A stretch of DNA of 64,000 nucleotides from Clostridiaceae bacterium (GCA_016280595.1 JAEEHB010000060.1:1-64000); one strand, 5' to 3'; positions 1 through 10,235 are shown, counted from the first letter of the stretch. A program made the numbers and translations. Notes: generated by a model from the letters alone, not told the origin.

Positions 1-53
1 AATTATTGACTTTAATTCTTTTTTATAGTAAAATCAAATAAATTAAACACCGC

Positions 54-170
54 GGTAGAGGGGAGTAGGTTTCAACCCTTAGGCAACAACCGCCTTTACG
101 GCTGGCTACCGGTGCATTTTTATGTTAGCGAGACCTTTAACATAGCGCCCTGCTATGTTAGAGGTTTTTA
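54..170 (+). promoter_or_regulatory. yybP-ykoY-type (Mn2+) riboswitch with overlapping terminator
   Basis: Conserved GGGGAGTAG (from 60) ... GGCTACCGGTGC ... GCGAGACCTTT (128-138) motifs of the yybP-ykoY aptamer. TAACATAG (138-145) can pair with CTATGTTA (153-160), followed by a T-rich tract, upstream of a P-type ATPase. Confidence 0.85.
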
Positions 171-212
171 ATTTGTAATTCAGTTTATTACAGAAGGAGA
201 GATTTTGCCCCA

Positions 213-2969
213 ATGAAACATTATCTCGAAGATGTCGGCGCGATTTACGAAGCGCTTGATTCCGGCGAAAACGGTCTTACTTCCGCCGAAGCGCAGAAAA
301 GACTTGCCGAAAACGGAAAAAACAAACTGAAGGAGCCCGAAAAGGATTCCCTTTTCAAAAAATTCCTTAACTCCCTCGCGGATCCGATGATTATTATGCT
401 CCTCATCGCCGCCCTTATTCAGGCTGGCGTTGCGGTGTTTGAAGCGATTAAGGCGGGCAACGGTTTCAAACTTGTTGATTTTGCCGATGTGCTTGTTATT
501 CTGGTCGTTGTTATAATCAACACCATTATGAGCCTTATCCAGGAGAGCAAGGCTGAGGCGGCTATGGAAGCTCTTATGCAGATGACCGCCGCCACATCAA
601 GGGTAATGCGCGACGGAGAAGTTGTAGTAATCAAGAGCGAAGACATCTGCGTAGGCGATGTTGTGCTGCTTGAAGCGGGCGACGCCGTACCTGCCGACTG
701 CCGTATTATCGAGAGCCATTCTCTCAAGGCGGAAGAGGCGGCGCTTACGGGCGAATCCGTACCCGTCACCAAATTCGTTGATGTGCTTATGTGCAAAGAC
801 GGCAACGAGGAGATTCCTCTGGGCGACCGTAAAAATATGCTTTACAGCGGCTCCGTTATCGTTTACGGCAGAGGCAAAGCGATTGTTACGGGCGTAGGTA
901 TGGATACCGAAATGGGCAAGATTGCGGACGCTCTTTCCCAGTCCGAAAAAGAGCAGACTCCTCTCCAGATAAAGATGGCCGAACTTTCGGCATTCCTCAC
1001 CAAACTTGTTATCGGTATTTCGATTCTCGTTTTCATTGTTGGTCTTGTTGAAACAGTGATTACCGAGAAAAGCGGTTTCACCTGGGCACATTTCGGCAAC
1101 GCCGCGCTCTCAACCTTCATTTCCGCAATCGCTCTTGCGGTTGCCGCAATTCCCGAAGGCCTGCCCGCAGTTGTTACCATTATCCTTTCAATCGGCGTTA
1201 CCGCTATGAGTAAGCGCCAGGCGCTTATCAGAAAACTTACCGCCGTTGAAACTCTCGGCTGTACTCAGATTATCTGCTCTGATAAAACCGGTACTCTTAC
1301 CCAGAATAAGATGACCGTTGTTGATCACTACGGCGATAACGAAAACCTTATAGCAACGGCTATGGCTCTTTGCTGTGACGCTCAGATAGATTCTGAGGGC
1401 AAAGTTACGGGCGAGCCTACCGAAGCCGCACTTGTTGCATACGCATATTCTCTGAATCTCAATAAAAACGACCTTGTTGAAGTTAATCCCCGTATAGGCG
1501 AAGCGCCGTTTGATTCGGGCAGAAAGATGATGTCAACCGTTCATCAGACTCCCGAAGGCATAGTACAGTATACCAAAGGCGCCCCCGATGTTGTTCTCAA
1601 TCACTGTAAATTCGCTCTTGTAAAAGGCGAAGTTGTTCCCTTTACCGAAGCGGTAAGGCAGGATATAGTAACCAGCAACAAAGCAATGGCAGATAAAGCG
1701 CTGCGCGTGCTTGCCGTTGCGACGCGTAAATATGACAGTGCTCCCGCATCATACGAGGCTTCAGATCTTGAAGAAGAACTTGTTTTCGTAGGCCTCACCG
1801 GTATGATTGACCCGGTAAGACCGGAAGTAAAAGCCGCTATTGACGAGTGCCGTGAGGCGGGCATCCGCCCGGTAATGATTACGGGCGACCACAGAGATAC
1901 CGCTGTTGCAATCGGCAGAGAACTCGGTATCATCAGCGACGCGAGCGAGGCGATACTCGGCTCGGATCTTGATAAATTCAGCGATGAAGAACTTGTTGAA
2001 GAAGTTACCAGATTCTCGGTTTACGCCCGTGTTCAGCCCGAGCATAAGACAAGAATAGTCAGGGCGTGGAGAGCGCGCGGTATGGTCACCGCAATGACCG
2101 GCGACGGCGTAAACGACGCTCCTTCAATCAAAGCCGCCGATATAGGCATAGGCATGGGTATCACCGGCACAGACGTTACCAAAGGCGTTGCCGATATGGT
2201 GCTTGCCGACGATAACTTTGCAACCATAGTCAATGCCGTTGAAGAAGGCAGAAAGATTTACGACAATGTCTGCAAAGTTCTTCAGTTCCAGCTTTCAACC
2301 AATATGAGCGAAGTGCTCATAATGTTTTTCTCAACCATATTCAATTTCACCATTCTCGGTCCGATCCATCTTCTCTGGGTCAACATGGTTACCGACTCGC
2401 TTCCCGGCCTTGCGCTCGGTATGGAAAAAGCGGAGGGCGACCTTATGCACCGCAAACCGCGTGCCACTACCGACGGCATTTTCTCGGGCGGCGCGGGCTT
2501 CGATATGGTATGGCAGGGTATATACCTCGCGTTTATTGAAATTGCCGCATATGTAATCGGTTTCTTCTATGCAAACCCCGGCGCAAAGTTATCCGCAATC
2601 TGGGGCGCGACCGATGCCAATAACAATATGTGCCTCAACGCAGTTGCCATGGCATTCCTCGCCGTAAACTTCGGTGAACTCTTCTGCGCCATCAATATGC
2701 GCTCGCGTCAGGGCTCGCTCTTCTCAAAGAGTATGTTCCGCAATTTCAACTGGTGGCTTGTCGGAGCGTTTGTTGTGACCGCCTTCCTGACACTGCTTCC
2801 GATTTATGTTCCGTTCCTGCGCGACATCTTCTTCCCGATTGCCGATGCAAAAGAGCATTTCACTCTCGAGTTCAATGAACTTGCCATCTCGATTATCCTT
2901 GCGGCAACCACAGTTCCCGTGTTTGAAATAGGCAAAGCAATCCACAGAGCGGCAAGGAAGAATAAATAA
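213..2969 (+). CDS. P-type cation-translocating ATPase (Ca2+/Mn2+ type)
   Basis: 918 aa; SDKTGTLTQNKMTV phosphorylation motif, TGES, AAIPEGLPAVVT, MTGDGVNDAPSIKAADIGIGMG; RBS upstream; Mn riboswitch leader. Confidence 0.95.
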   Translation: MKHYLEDVGAIYEALDSGENGLTSAEAQKRLAENGKNKLKEPEKDSLFKKFLNSLADPMIIMLLIAALIQAGVAVFEAIKAGNGFKLVDFADVLVILVVVIINTIMSLIQESKAEAAMEALMQMTAATSRVMRDGEVVVIKSEDICVGDVVLLEAGDAVPADCRIIESHSLKAEEAALTGESVPVTKFVDVLMCKDGNEEIPLGDRKNMLYSGSVIVYGRGKAIVTGVGMDTEMGKIADALSQSEKEQTPLQIKMAELSAFLTKLVIGISILVFIVGLVETVITEKSGFTWAHFGNAALSTFISAIALAVAAIPEGLPAVVTIILSIGVTAMSKRQALIRKLTAVETLGCTQIICSDKTGTLTQNKMTVVDHYGDNENLIATAMALCCDAQIDSEGKVTGEPTEAALVAYAYSLNLNKNDLVEVNPRIGEAPFDSGRKMMSTVHQTPEGIVQYTKGAPDVVLNHCKFALVKGEVVPFTEAVRQDIVTSNKAMADKALRVLAVATRKYDSAPASYEASDLEEELVFVGLTGMIDPVRPEVKAAIDECREAGIRPVMITGDHRDTAVAIGRELGIISDASEAILGSDLDKFSDEELVEEVTRFSVYARVQPEHKTRIVRAWRARGMVTAMTGDGVNDAPSIKAADIGIGMGITGTDVTKGVADMVLADDNFATIVNAVEEGRKIYDNVCKVLQFQLSTNMSEVLIMFFSTIFNFTILGPIHLLWVNMVTDSLPGLALGMEKAEGDLMHRKPRATTDGIFSGGAGFDMVWQGIYLAFIEIAAYVIGFFYANPGAKLSAIWGATDANNNMCLNAVAMAFLAVNFGELFCAINMRSRQGSLFSKSMFRNFNWWLVGAFVVTAFLTLLPIYVPFLRDIFFPIADAKEHFTLEFNELAISIILAATTVPVFEIGKAIHRAARKNK

Positions 2970-2984
2970 TCATTGTTTGCGATT

Positions 2985-3014
2985 AAGCCCGTGTGATTTA
3001 CATCATACGGGCTT
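2985..3014 (+). terminator. hairpin AAGCCCGTGTGA...TCATACGGGCTT after the ATPase gene
   Basis: Inverted repeat immediately 3' of the stop codon. Confidence 0.6.
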
Positions 3015-3063
3015 AACAATTTGTTAACTTGATTTTATTTTAATATTGTGATATAAATACTGT

Positions 3064-3900
3064 ATGCTGAAAACAATAAAAAATTCATTATGTATCAGTT
3101 TGAGTCTGCTTGTGCTTGCCGTGTGCTGTGCCTGCAGTATGGGCAGGGTTGAAAACGCCGGCACAAGCGCAAAGCAAAACGATACCGGCTCAAATATCGT
3201 CAGGGTAACATTTCCCGAGGGCTTTACCGTTTCTCAGATTGCCCAAAGGCTCGAAGAAAACGGAGTTTGCTCTGCGGCTGAATTTACCGGTGCCGTCAAT
3301 GATGCGGAAAATCTTGAAAAATACGGTATTGAAATTGATTCGCCTTCAGAGCGCGCTTTTCTGCTTGAAGGTTATCTTTTTCCCGACACTTACGATTTTT
3401 ACATAGGAGAAAAAGTGTCGTCGGTCATAAGAAAATTCGTTGTCAATTTCAATTCTCAGATAACAGAAGAAATGCGCACAAGGGCGGCTGAACTCGGCTA
3501 CTCGCTCGATGAGATAATCGCCATTGCCTCCATTATTCAGGAGGAGGCCGATGTCTTATCCGAAATGCCCAGAGTTTCAGCGGTGCTCCACAACAGACTT
3601 GCCAGCCCCGAATTTCCGAAACTGCAGTGCGACGCCTGTACATTCTATCTCAGAGACAGCGTCAAGCCCTATGTTTCCGAAAGCGACTATGAGCGTTATC
3701 TTCAGACCTACAGCACCTATAACTGCACAGGCCTGCCGGAGGGCCCGATTACCAACCCCGGCATCGAAGCCGTCAAGGCGGCGCTCTATCCGTCGGATGA
3801 TAATTATTACTTCTTTGTGACGGATGCAAACAACACATATTATTATGCCGAAACTTACAGCGAGCATCTTGAAAACTGTAAGATTGCAGGCATTCAATAA
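3064..3900 (+). CDS. MltG/YceG-like endolytic transglycosylase (lipoprotein-like N-terminus)
   Basis: LEGYLFPDTYDF, IIAIASIIQEEA, HNRL, TYNCTGLPEGPITNPGIEAVKAALYP are characteristic of YceG/MltG. Confidence 0.9.
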   Translation: MLKTIKNSLCISLSLLVLAVCCACSMGRVENAGTSAKQNDTGSNIVRVTFPEGFTVSQIAQRLEENGVCSAAEFTGAVNDAENLEKYGIEIDSPSERAFLLEGYLFPDTYDFYIGEKVSSVIRKFVVNFNSQITEEMRTRAAELGYSLDEIIAIASIIQEEADVLSEMPRVSAVLHNRLASPEFPKLQCDACTFYLRDSVKPYVSESDYERYLQTYSTYNCTGLPEGPITNPGIEAVKAALYPSDDNYYFFVTDANNTYYYAETYSEHLENCKIAGIQ

Positions 3901-3916
3901 ACAGGAGGACAGTTTA

Positions 3917-4537
3917 ATGAAAAAACTTACAGCAATCGTTCTCGCAGTGATTACCGTACTCTGCGTTTTCGCGGCATGCGGCAAAAACGGCGGCACCAAA
4001 AACAAACCCGAAGAAGAAACCCTGACATTTGAAGACTACGAATATGTTCTTCTTGAAGACGGCAGCGCAAAGATAGTAAAATATAACGCGACTGAATCCG
4101 TTGATGAACTTACAATACCCGATACAATCGAAAACGCTTCCGTTACCGTTATCGGCGAAAGCGCTTTTGAAGGCTGCAAACTTATCAGAAAGGTCAACCT
4201 CCCCATGAGCGTTGTTACCATTGAGAAGAAGGCATTTGCATCTTCATCCGCAGGCTTTGTGTTCAACACTTCCGGCAATGCTCTCAAAGCCATCGAAGAC
4301 GAGGCGTTCAAAGACTGCACAAATCTTGTTCAGTTTGATATCAGAGGTGTCGAAACAATCGGCAAAGATGCTTTCGCAGGCTGCACCGCTCTTCAGGTGT
4401 TCACCATCAGATCCGATGTTCAGCTCAGTAACGATTCTTTCACCGATGCAAACAACTTCAAGGTTGTTACTCACGAAGAGTGCAAAAACCTCGTTAAATT
4501 CGCGAAAGATAACGGCCACGAAGTTCAGATTTTCTGA
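3917..4537 (+). CDS. Leucine-rich-repeat (BspA/LRR_5-like) lipoprotein
   Basis: Signal peptide with CG lipobox (VFAACGKNGG); repeats such as VTVIGESAFEGCKLIRKVNLP and LKAIEDEAFKDCTNL. Start taken at MKKLTAIV with RBS. Confidence 0.8.
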   Translation: MKKLTAIVLAVITVLCVFAACGKNGGTKNKPEEETLTFEDYEYVLLEDGSAKIVKYNATESVDELTIPDTIENASVTVIGESAFEGCKLIRKVNLPMSVVTIEKKAFASSSAGFVFNTSGNALKAIEDEAFKDCTNLVQFDIRGVETIGKDAFAGCTALQVFTIRSDVQLSNDSFTDANNFKVVTHEECKNLVKFAKDNGHEVQIF

Positions 4538-4539
4538 TT

Positions 4540-6255
4540 ATGAAAAAGACTCTTTCCGCGCTTTTATCAGCAATAATAATTTGTTCAGTAACCCTTCCGG
4601 CATTTTCCGCAAATGCCGGAGGGGCTTGTCTCAATATAGCCCTTGCCTCAGATCTGCATTATAATCAGCCGAGAGAGGAAATAAGCGGCGATATTGACGA
4701 TGAGATATATTTCTATGCCAACAGGCGCGCGGCCATGGAGGACGAAAGCGGATTTATTATTGATGAGTTTCTCAGGCAGTGCAGAGAAAACGACAGTCTT
4801 GATTATGTGCTGATTTCCGGCGACCTTGCCGACAACGGCAAATCAACACCCGAAGAGCATTACGATGTTGCCGCCAAACTCAAGGCGTTTGAAGACGAAA
4901 CGGGCATACCCGTTTATGTGTGCAACGGCAATCACGACTGCGGAAACAACTGTGCCACTACCAACGATGATTTCCGTGAAATATACGCGGATTTCGGCTA
5001 TGCCGAAGCGAAGGAAACTCTCGAAGGCACACTTTCATACACCGTTGACCTCGACGAAAAATACACCCTCATAGTTGCCGACAGCTGCGACCCCGATAAA
5101 TCCACCGAAGACGGTCTTACGGCGGACAGGGTTAACTGGGTGGTTTCTCAGGCGAAGAAGATTAAATCGCAGGGCAGATATCCCGTGCTTATGATGCACC
5201 ACAATCTGCTTGACCATATGCCCGTGCAGAGGATTATCAGCCACGACTTTATTGTGAGAAATCACACGCTTACAGCAGAGCAGTTTGCAAACGCAGGTAT
5301 CAAGGTTGTATTCACCGGGCATGAGCACGGCAACGATGTTGCTTCATACACGAGCACGCTCGGCAACATAATCACCGATTTCTCAACAACTTCTCTCACC
5401 ATGTATCCGCTTGAATACAGGTGTATTACCTTCACCGATGACACAATTACATATGAGAAGAAATCGATAGACAGCATAGATACCGACGCTCTCACAGCCG
5501 CCTGCGACGGCTTCACAGACGAGCAGATTTCCCTTATGAATGAAGATTATGCTTCTTACTCAAAAGGCTTTTTCAAGGCGGGCATAAAATACAGGCTTAC
5601 TCTCTCGCTCTCTCCCGAAAAACTCGGTATAGACGAAAACGCCTTCTATGCTCCCGTAGTTTACACCGCGATAGACGGCCTTCTCAGAATAATGGATATG
5701 CCTCTCTACGGAGAAGGCAGTGTTGAAGAACTTGCCGCAGAGTACGGCATTGACCTGCCGGAAACTAGTTTTGCCGACGGGTGGGACCTCGCAACCGAGA
5801 TTCTCTCTTATCACTACGCGGGCAACGAGCCCTATGCCCTTGACGGGCCTGAGGTAACTCTGCTGCTGCGTGTTGCGGACCTTATTCTGCTTGACGCACT
5901 CTCGGATGTCAATGACGAGGTTTTCCTCAAAGCGGCCAATAGCATCGCTTCATCGCTCGGTACAGGCGGTATCTGTAAAGAGTTTACAAAAACTATGGCA
6001 AAAACATTCGGTCCGGTCACGGCAGGGGAATACCTGATTGTCGCCATAGCTTCTCCTCTTCTCTACGGCTTTGCTTATGACAGCGATGAAATAAACGATA
6101 CCGACGGCTCGATTGACGGTTATGCAGTGAATAATAACGCAGCGGCGGTAAAAGATAACGTTTCCGGGTTTTTCTCTAAAATCCTGCTTCACATTTCTCT
6201 TTTCTCGCGGTATATTCTTAAGATTTTCACTAAACCTTTTGTAGGATTGAACTGA
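4540..6255 (+). CDS. Secreted calcineurin-like metallophosphoesterase
   Basis: Signal peptide; ASDLHYN, ISGDLADNG, CNGNHDCG, MMHHN, FTGHEHGND motifs. Confidence 0.88.
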   Translation: MKKTLSALLSAIIICSVTLPAFSANAGGACLNIALASDLHYNQPREEISGDIDDEIYFYANRRAAMEDESGFIIDEFLRQCRENDSLDYVLISGDLADNGKSTPEEHYDVAAKLKAFEDETGIPVYVCNGNHDCGNNCATTNDDFREIYADFGYAEAKETLEGTLSYTVDLDEKYTLIVADSCDPDKSTEDGLTADRVNWVVSQAKKIKSQGRYPVLMMHHNLLDHMPVQRIISHDFIVRNHTLTAEQFANAGIKVVFTGHEHGNDVASYTSTLGNIITDFSTTSLTMYPLEYRCITFTDDTITYEKKSIDSIDTDALTAACDGFTDEQISLMNEDYASYSKGFFKAGIKYRLTLSLSPEKLGIDENAFYAPVVYTAIDGLLRIMDMPLYGEGSVEELAAEYGIDLPETSFADGWDLATEILSYHYAGNEPYALDGPEVTLLLRVADLILLDALSDVNDEVFLKAANSIASSLGTGGICKEFTKTMAKTFGPVTAGEYLIVAIASPLLYGFAYDSDEINDTDGSIDGYAVNNNAAAVKDNVSGFFSKILLHISLFSRYILKIFTKPFVGLN

Positions 6256-6269
6256 AAAAATACATAAAT

Positions 6270-6304
6270 GTGTCGGACATTTCGGAAAAATGTCCGACAT
6301 TTTT
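6270..6304 (+). terminator. rho-independent terminator
   Basis: TGTCGGACATTTcggAAAAATGTCCGACATTTTT inverted repeat with T-run. Confidence 0.85.
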
Positions 6305-6376
6305 GCTTTGACTTATTATAATTTTTATGATATACTTTTTCAGATAAAATTTTATAAAAGAACAGGAGAAATCCAA

Positions 6377-8110
6377 ATGATTACTTTTTCTGGTTTCGGC
6401 GTATTCCTCGGCGATGTTTCAAGAGCGGAAATCAAACACTACACAAAAAATCCGCTCAAAGCCCAGGAGAAAGTTCTTAAAAAGATTTTAAGAAGAAACA
6501 AAAACTGCGAACTCGGTAAAAAACTCAACCTCGGCGATATCCACTCAATCAAAGAGTTTCAGGATAAAGTTCCTCTTTCAAGTTATGCCGATTACGAGCC
6601 CTATGTTGACAGAATGATTAACAACGGCGAAGACAGAATCATGTTTTCCGGCAAGAATATCCGTTACGCTTCTTCTTCGGGTTCAGTCGGCAAGCCCAAA
6701 ATCCTTCCTAAAGGTATAAATGACCTGTGGAAGATGCAGTGCATCGGTTTCTCTGTTTCCGTAGCAACCGCTTATCACTGGATGAAAGAGAATATGGGCG
6801 TTACCATGTATAACCAGGTAGGCCCCCTTGCTCTCAACCTTTCAGGTCACAAACTCGAAGACGGCAAGCAGTGCAACGGCGCAGGTCAGATTCCTCTGCG
6901 TTATCTCAAATGCATCCTTCCCTTCTTCTGCACCTCTCCGCTTGAACTCCTCTTCCCCAGCCTTGAGGATAAACTTGACACATCTTATCTTCACCTTCGT
7001 TTCTGCCTTGAAAACAAAAAGGTAAGTTACCTCGGATCAATCGTTGTTACCCTTCTTACCCAGATGTTTGACTATCTTGAGGTAAACTGGGAAATGCTCT
7101 GCGACGATATCGAAAAGGGTATTATCAACCCCAATATCGACATCACTCCCGAACTTCGCAAAAAGTTTGAAAAGAAGTTCAAGCCCAATCCCAAGAGAGC
7201 GGCTGAGCTCAGAGCGGAATTTGAAAAAGGTTTTGACGATCCCATTGCTCCCAGAATCTGGCCGAGACTCCAGTGGGCATACGGCATGATGGGCTCCAAC
7301 CTTCTCGTTTACGTTGAAAAACTCCGCAAGCATATAGGTCCCAACGTTCCCATTCACAATATGGGTTACGCGGCGGCAGAAGGCTTCTTTGCAGCCCCCA
7401 CAGACCTCAATGTAAATGACTACGTTCTTCTTCCCTGGTGTCTCTTCCTTGAGTTCCTTCCCATCGGCGAGGATGATGACCACGCGGATTACTCACAGAG
7501 ACCTCTGCTTATGAACGAACTCGAAGTAGGCAAGAACTATGAAATGATAGTCACCAACTTCTCCGGTCTTTACAGATATAAAATCGAGGACGTTGTTAAA
7601 GTTACAAGAATGTATAACAACACTCCCGAAGTTGAACTTCTGTTCAGACAGAATCTTTCAATGAACGTTGCCAACGAAAAGACCACCACCGATATGGTTG
7701 TTGCCGCGGCATCCAATGCTGCCAAGGCTCTTGACCTCGAATTCCAGGGCTTCAGCTTCTATCCCGATTTCTCCACCAAGCCTCCCAGATACACAATGCT
7801 CTGCGAAGTTAAGGGCGGCATTCCCGATGAGGAAACCAGACAGAAGCTCATAAAGGAAATCGATTCTCAGTTTGACGCTATCAACGAGAAATTCTATAAG
7901 TACAGACGCTGGGGTATGCTCAATACTCCCGAAGTGCTCTTCCTTAAGCCCGATACTTATGTTGATTACAACAAGTATCTCGCAGACAAAGGCATAGTGC
8001 TTAACCAGATTAAGCCCGTTACCGTTATTAATAACGAAGAGAGAGAAAAATTCTTCTTCTCACACGTTGATACCGATGCCGATGTAGTATCCTATGTACT
8101 CAACAAATAA
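6377..8110 (+). CDS. GH3 family (auxin-responsive GH3-like) acyl-acid amido synthetase
   Basis: Similar to the GH3/PF03321 family: YASSSGSVGKPKILPKG nucleotide-binding motif, VTNFSGLYRYKIEDVVKV. Start at 6377 with AGGAGA RBS, not 6290. Confidence 0.82.
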   Translation: MITFSGFGVFLGDVSRAEIKHYTKNPLKAQEKVLKKILRRNKNCELGKKLNLGDIHSIKEFQDKVPLSSYADYEPYVDRMINNGEDRIMFSGKNIRYASSSGSVGKPKILPKGINDLWKMQCIGFSVSVATAYHWMKENMGVTMYNQVGPLALNLSGHKLEDGKQCNGAGQIPLRYLKCILPFFCTSPLELLFPSLEDKLDTSYLHLRFCLENKKVSYLGSIVVTLLTQMFDYLEVNWEMLCDDIEKGIINPNIDITPELRKKFEKKFKPNPKRAAELRAEFEKGFDDPIAPRIWPRLQWAYGMMGSNLLVYVEKLRKHIGPNVPIHNMGYAAAEGFFAAPTDLNVNDYVLLPWCLFLEFLPIGEDDDHADYSQRPLLMNELEVGKNYEMIVTNFSGLYRYKIEDVVKVTRMYNNTPEVELLFRQNLSMNVANEKTTTDMVVAAASNAAKALDLEFQGFSFYPDFSTKPPRYTMLCEVKGGIPDEETRQKLIKEIDSQFDAINEKFYKYRRWGMLNTPEVLFLKPDTYVDYNKYLADKGIVLNQIKPVTVINNEEREKFFFSHVDTDADVVSYVLNK

Positions 8111-8129
8111 TTATTCCGGAGTTAAAACT

Positions 8130-9767
8130 ATGGGGAAAGCGATTAGAAAAATTACGGCTGTTATGCTGTGCGCCGCTCTTCTGATTACCGCCGTTTATAT
8201 CGGCGGCAGTCAGAAAGCCGCCGCTGAGCAGACCAATCAGCCTGTTATCTATATACTCGGTTACAACACTCATATTGCCGTGCTTAACGCAGGGCTTGAG
8301 GATGACGAAGTAAGCGCTTCGTTCAAGACTGATAAACTGATCGGGCTGTTAAAGGATAACATAGATGTCTTCCTAAAAGCGTTTGTTACTCAGGACTGGT
8401 CCGATTTCTGCAAGATAATCATTGACTTTATGACCGATAGTTTTCAGTATCTGAGGCTTGACGGCAACGGCGAGCCGGTTTATGAGTCAAGAACTGCCCG
8501 CCTGCAAAACAGAGATTTTGTTTACGGCAGAATGCAGAGATCACCTGACCTCGATCAGTTCAATTTCCATTATGACTGGCGTCTCGATCCCACCGAAAAT
8601 ATGCAGGCTCTCAGGGACTATATCGACCTTGTCCTTGAAATGACCGGCAGTGAAACTTTCTCTCTGTGCGGCAGATGCGAAGGTGCCTGCCTCGCGATGA
8701 CTTACTATGAGACCTATCACGATGAGAGAATGACGGATCTCACTTTCTACGCATCCGCGCTCAAAGGCGCCTCTCCCGTAGGCGAAGCGTTCAGCGGCAA
8801 CCTTTATGTTGATGCCGATGCTCTCGAAAGATATCTCAACGATACTGAACTCGGTGTAGACATCAAAGTGGGCGACACCATTGAAATCAATGACGAAACG
8901 ATAATCAAGATTCTTAAAGTCGCGAGCGATGTTTACGGCACCGATCTTGTCTGCTGGGCTGTCAACAATGTTTATCAGCAGATTTATGATGCAATAATTC
9001 CCGAAGCGCTCAGAGCGTCATTCGGCTCATTCCCCGGTTTCTGGGCTATGGTCGAGGATAAGTACTATGAGCAGGCAAAAGAACTTGTTTTCGGCGGAGT
9101 TGAAGATGAATACGCCGGACTTATACAGAAGATTGACAATTATCATTACAACTATATGAACCGCGCCGATGAAATTATCAAAGAGGCGAGCGAAAACGGT
9201 GTAAGAGTTGTAAATGTTGTCAAATACGGCAAACAGCCTCTGCCCGTTATCGAAGATGCCGATATTCTTTCGGACGGTATCTGCAAGGTTGACAATGCTT
9301 CTCTCGGAGCAACATGTACAAAAACCGGCGAAACTTTCAGCGACGAATATATTGCCGCTGCCGAAAGCAGGTACATAAGCCCCGACAAATGCATAGACGC
9401 ATCCACCTGTATGTTCCCCGAAACCACATGGTTTATAAAAGACCTTCATCATAATGACTTCCCGAAAGTCGGCAACGCTTTTGTTTATACCGTTACGCTC
9501 AATCACGATATGACGGTGACTTCCGACGCCCTCTATCCGCAGTATAATTTCTACACTCCCGCCATGGAGTTTGATTATGAACTCGGCACAGAGGTTGTAA
9601 ACGGTACCATTGAGCCCTATTCGGTCGATAAGCAGTCGAGCAGACTTGATGAGTATAACGAAAACACCGCAAACAGTTTTATAAGAAAAATCAAGCCGTT
9701 TTTCAGTTTCCTTTTCAAAATCACCACATTTTTCCTTAAACTGATAACACCCAAAGCAAAAGTGTAA
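8130..9767 (+). CDS. LCAT-like alpha/beta hydrolase, secreted, with GxCxG nucleophile elbow
   Basis: Signal peptide; FNFHYDWRLDP (LCAT-like YDWR) and LCGRCEGACLAMTYYE nucleophile elbow. Confidence 0.65.
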   Translation: MGKAIRKITAVMLCAALLITAVYIGGSQKAAAEQTNQPVIYILGYNTHIAVLNAGLEDDEVSASFKTDKLIGLLKDNIDVFLKAFVTQDWSDFCKIIIDFMTDSFQYLRLDGNGEPVYESRTARLQNRDFVYGRMQRSPDLDQFNFHYDWRLDPTENMQALRDYIDLVLEMTGSETFSLCGRCEGACLAMTYYETYHDERMTDLTFYASALKGASPVGEAFSGNLYVDADALERYLNDTELGVDIKVGDTIEINDETIIKILKVASDVYGTDLVCWAVNNVYQQIYDAIIPEALRASFGSFPGFWAMVEDKYYEQAKELVFGGVEDEYAGLIQKIDNYHYNYMNRADEIIKEASENGVRVVNVVKYGKQPLPVIEDADILSDGICKVDNASLGATCTKTGETFSDEYIAAAESRYISPDKCIDASTCMFPETTWFIKDLHHNDFPKVGNAFVYTVTLNHDMTVTSDALYPQYNFYTPAMEFDYELGTEVVNGTIEPYSVDKQSSRLDEYNENTANSFIRKIKPFFSFLFKITTFFLKLITPKAKV

Positions 9768-9778
9768 GGGAGAAAGTT

Positions 9779-10186
9779 ATGCTTAAATTCACCGCAAAAG
9801 ATGTATTCGGCAGGGAAGTGACCGAAAAGGATTACTCCGGCGCGAAACTGATTATGATAAATTTCTGGGAGCCCTGGTGCGGCCCCTGCGTGGGCGAGAT
9901 AGCCGACCTCCAGAAACTCTATGATAATTACAAAGATAAAGGTCTTGTGATTCTCGGAATGTTCAGCACGGCGGATATGACCGACAGAGCAAAGATGATA
10001 ATCACAATGAACCGCGTCACCTATCCCATCCTTCATTTCACCGAAGAACTGAGAAACTATACTACGCAGTATGTGCCTACGACCGTCTTCTTTGACGGGC
10101 AGGGAAATCTGCTCTCTCCCGAGCCGGCGGTAGGATCGAAATCATACGAAGGCTGGAAAGCGGAAGTTGAAAAATATCTCGCATAA
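9779..10186 (+). CDS. TlpA/ResA-like thioredoxin-fold protein
   Basis: NFWEPWCGPCVGEIADLQKLYDNYKDKGLVILGM; CGPC redox site; VPTTVFFDGQG. Confidence 0.85.
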   Translation: MLKFTAKDVFGREVTEKDYSGAKLIMINFWEPWCGPCVGEIADLQKLYDNYKDKGLVILGMFSTADMTDRAKMIITMNRVTYPILHFTEELRNYTTQYVPTTVFFDGQGNLLSPEPAVGSKSYEGWKAEVEKYLA

Positions 10187-10192
10187 AAAACA

Positions 10193-10220
10193 GGAACCGG
10201 AAGAAAACTTCCGGTTCCTT
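10193..10220. terminator. bidirectional terminator between convergent genes
   Basis: GGAACCGGAAG-AAAA-CTTCCGGTTCC flanked by A-run and T-rich sequence. Confidence 0.85.
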
Positions 10221-10235
10221 CATTTTGTGATTTTA

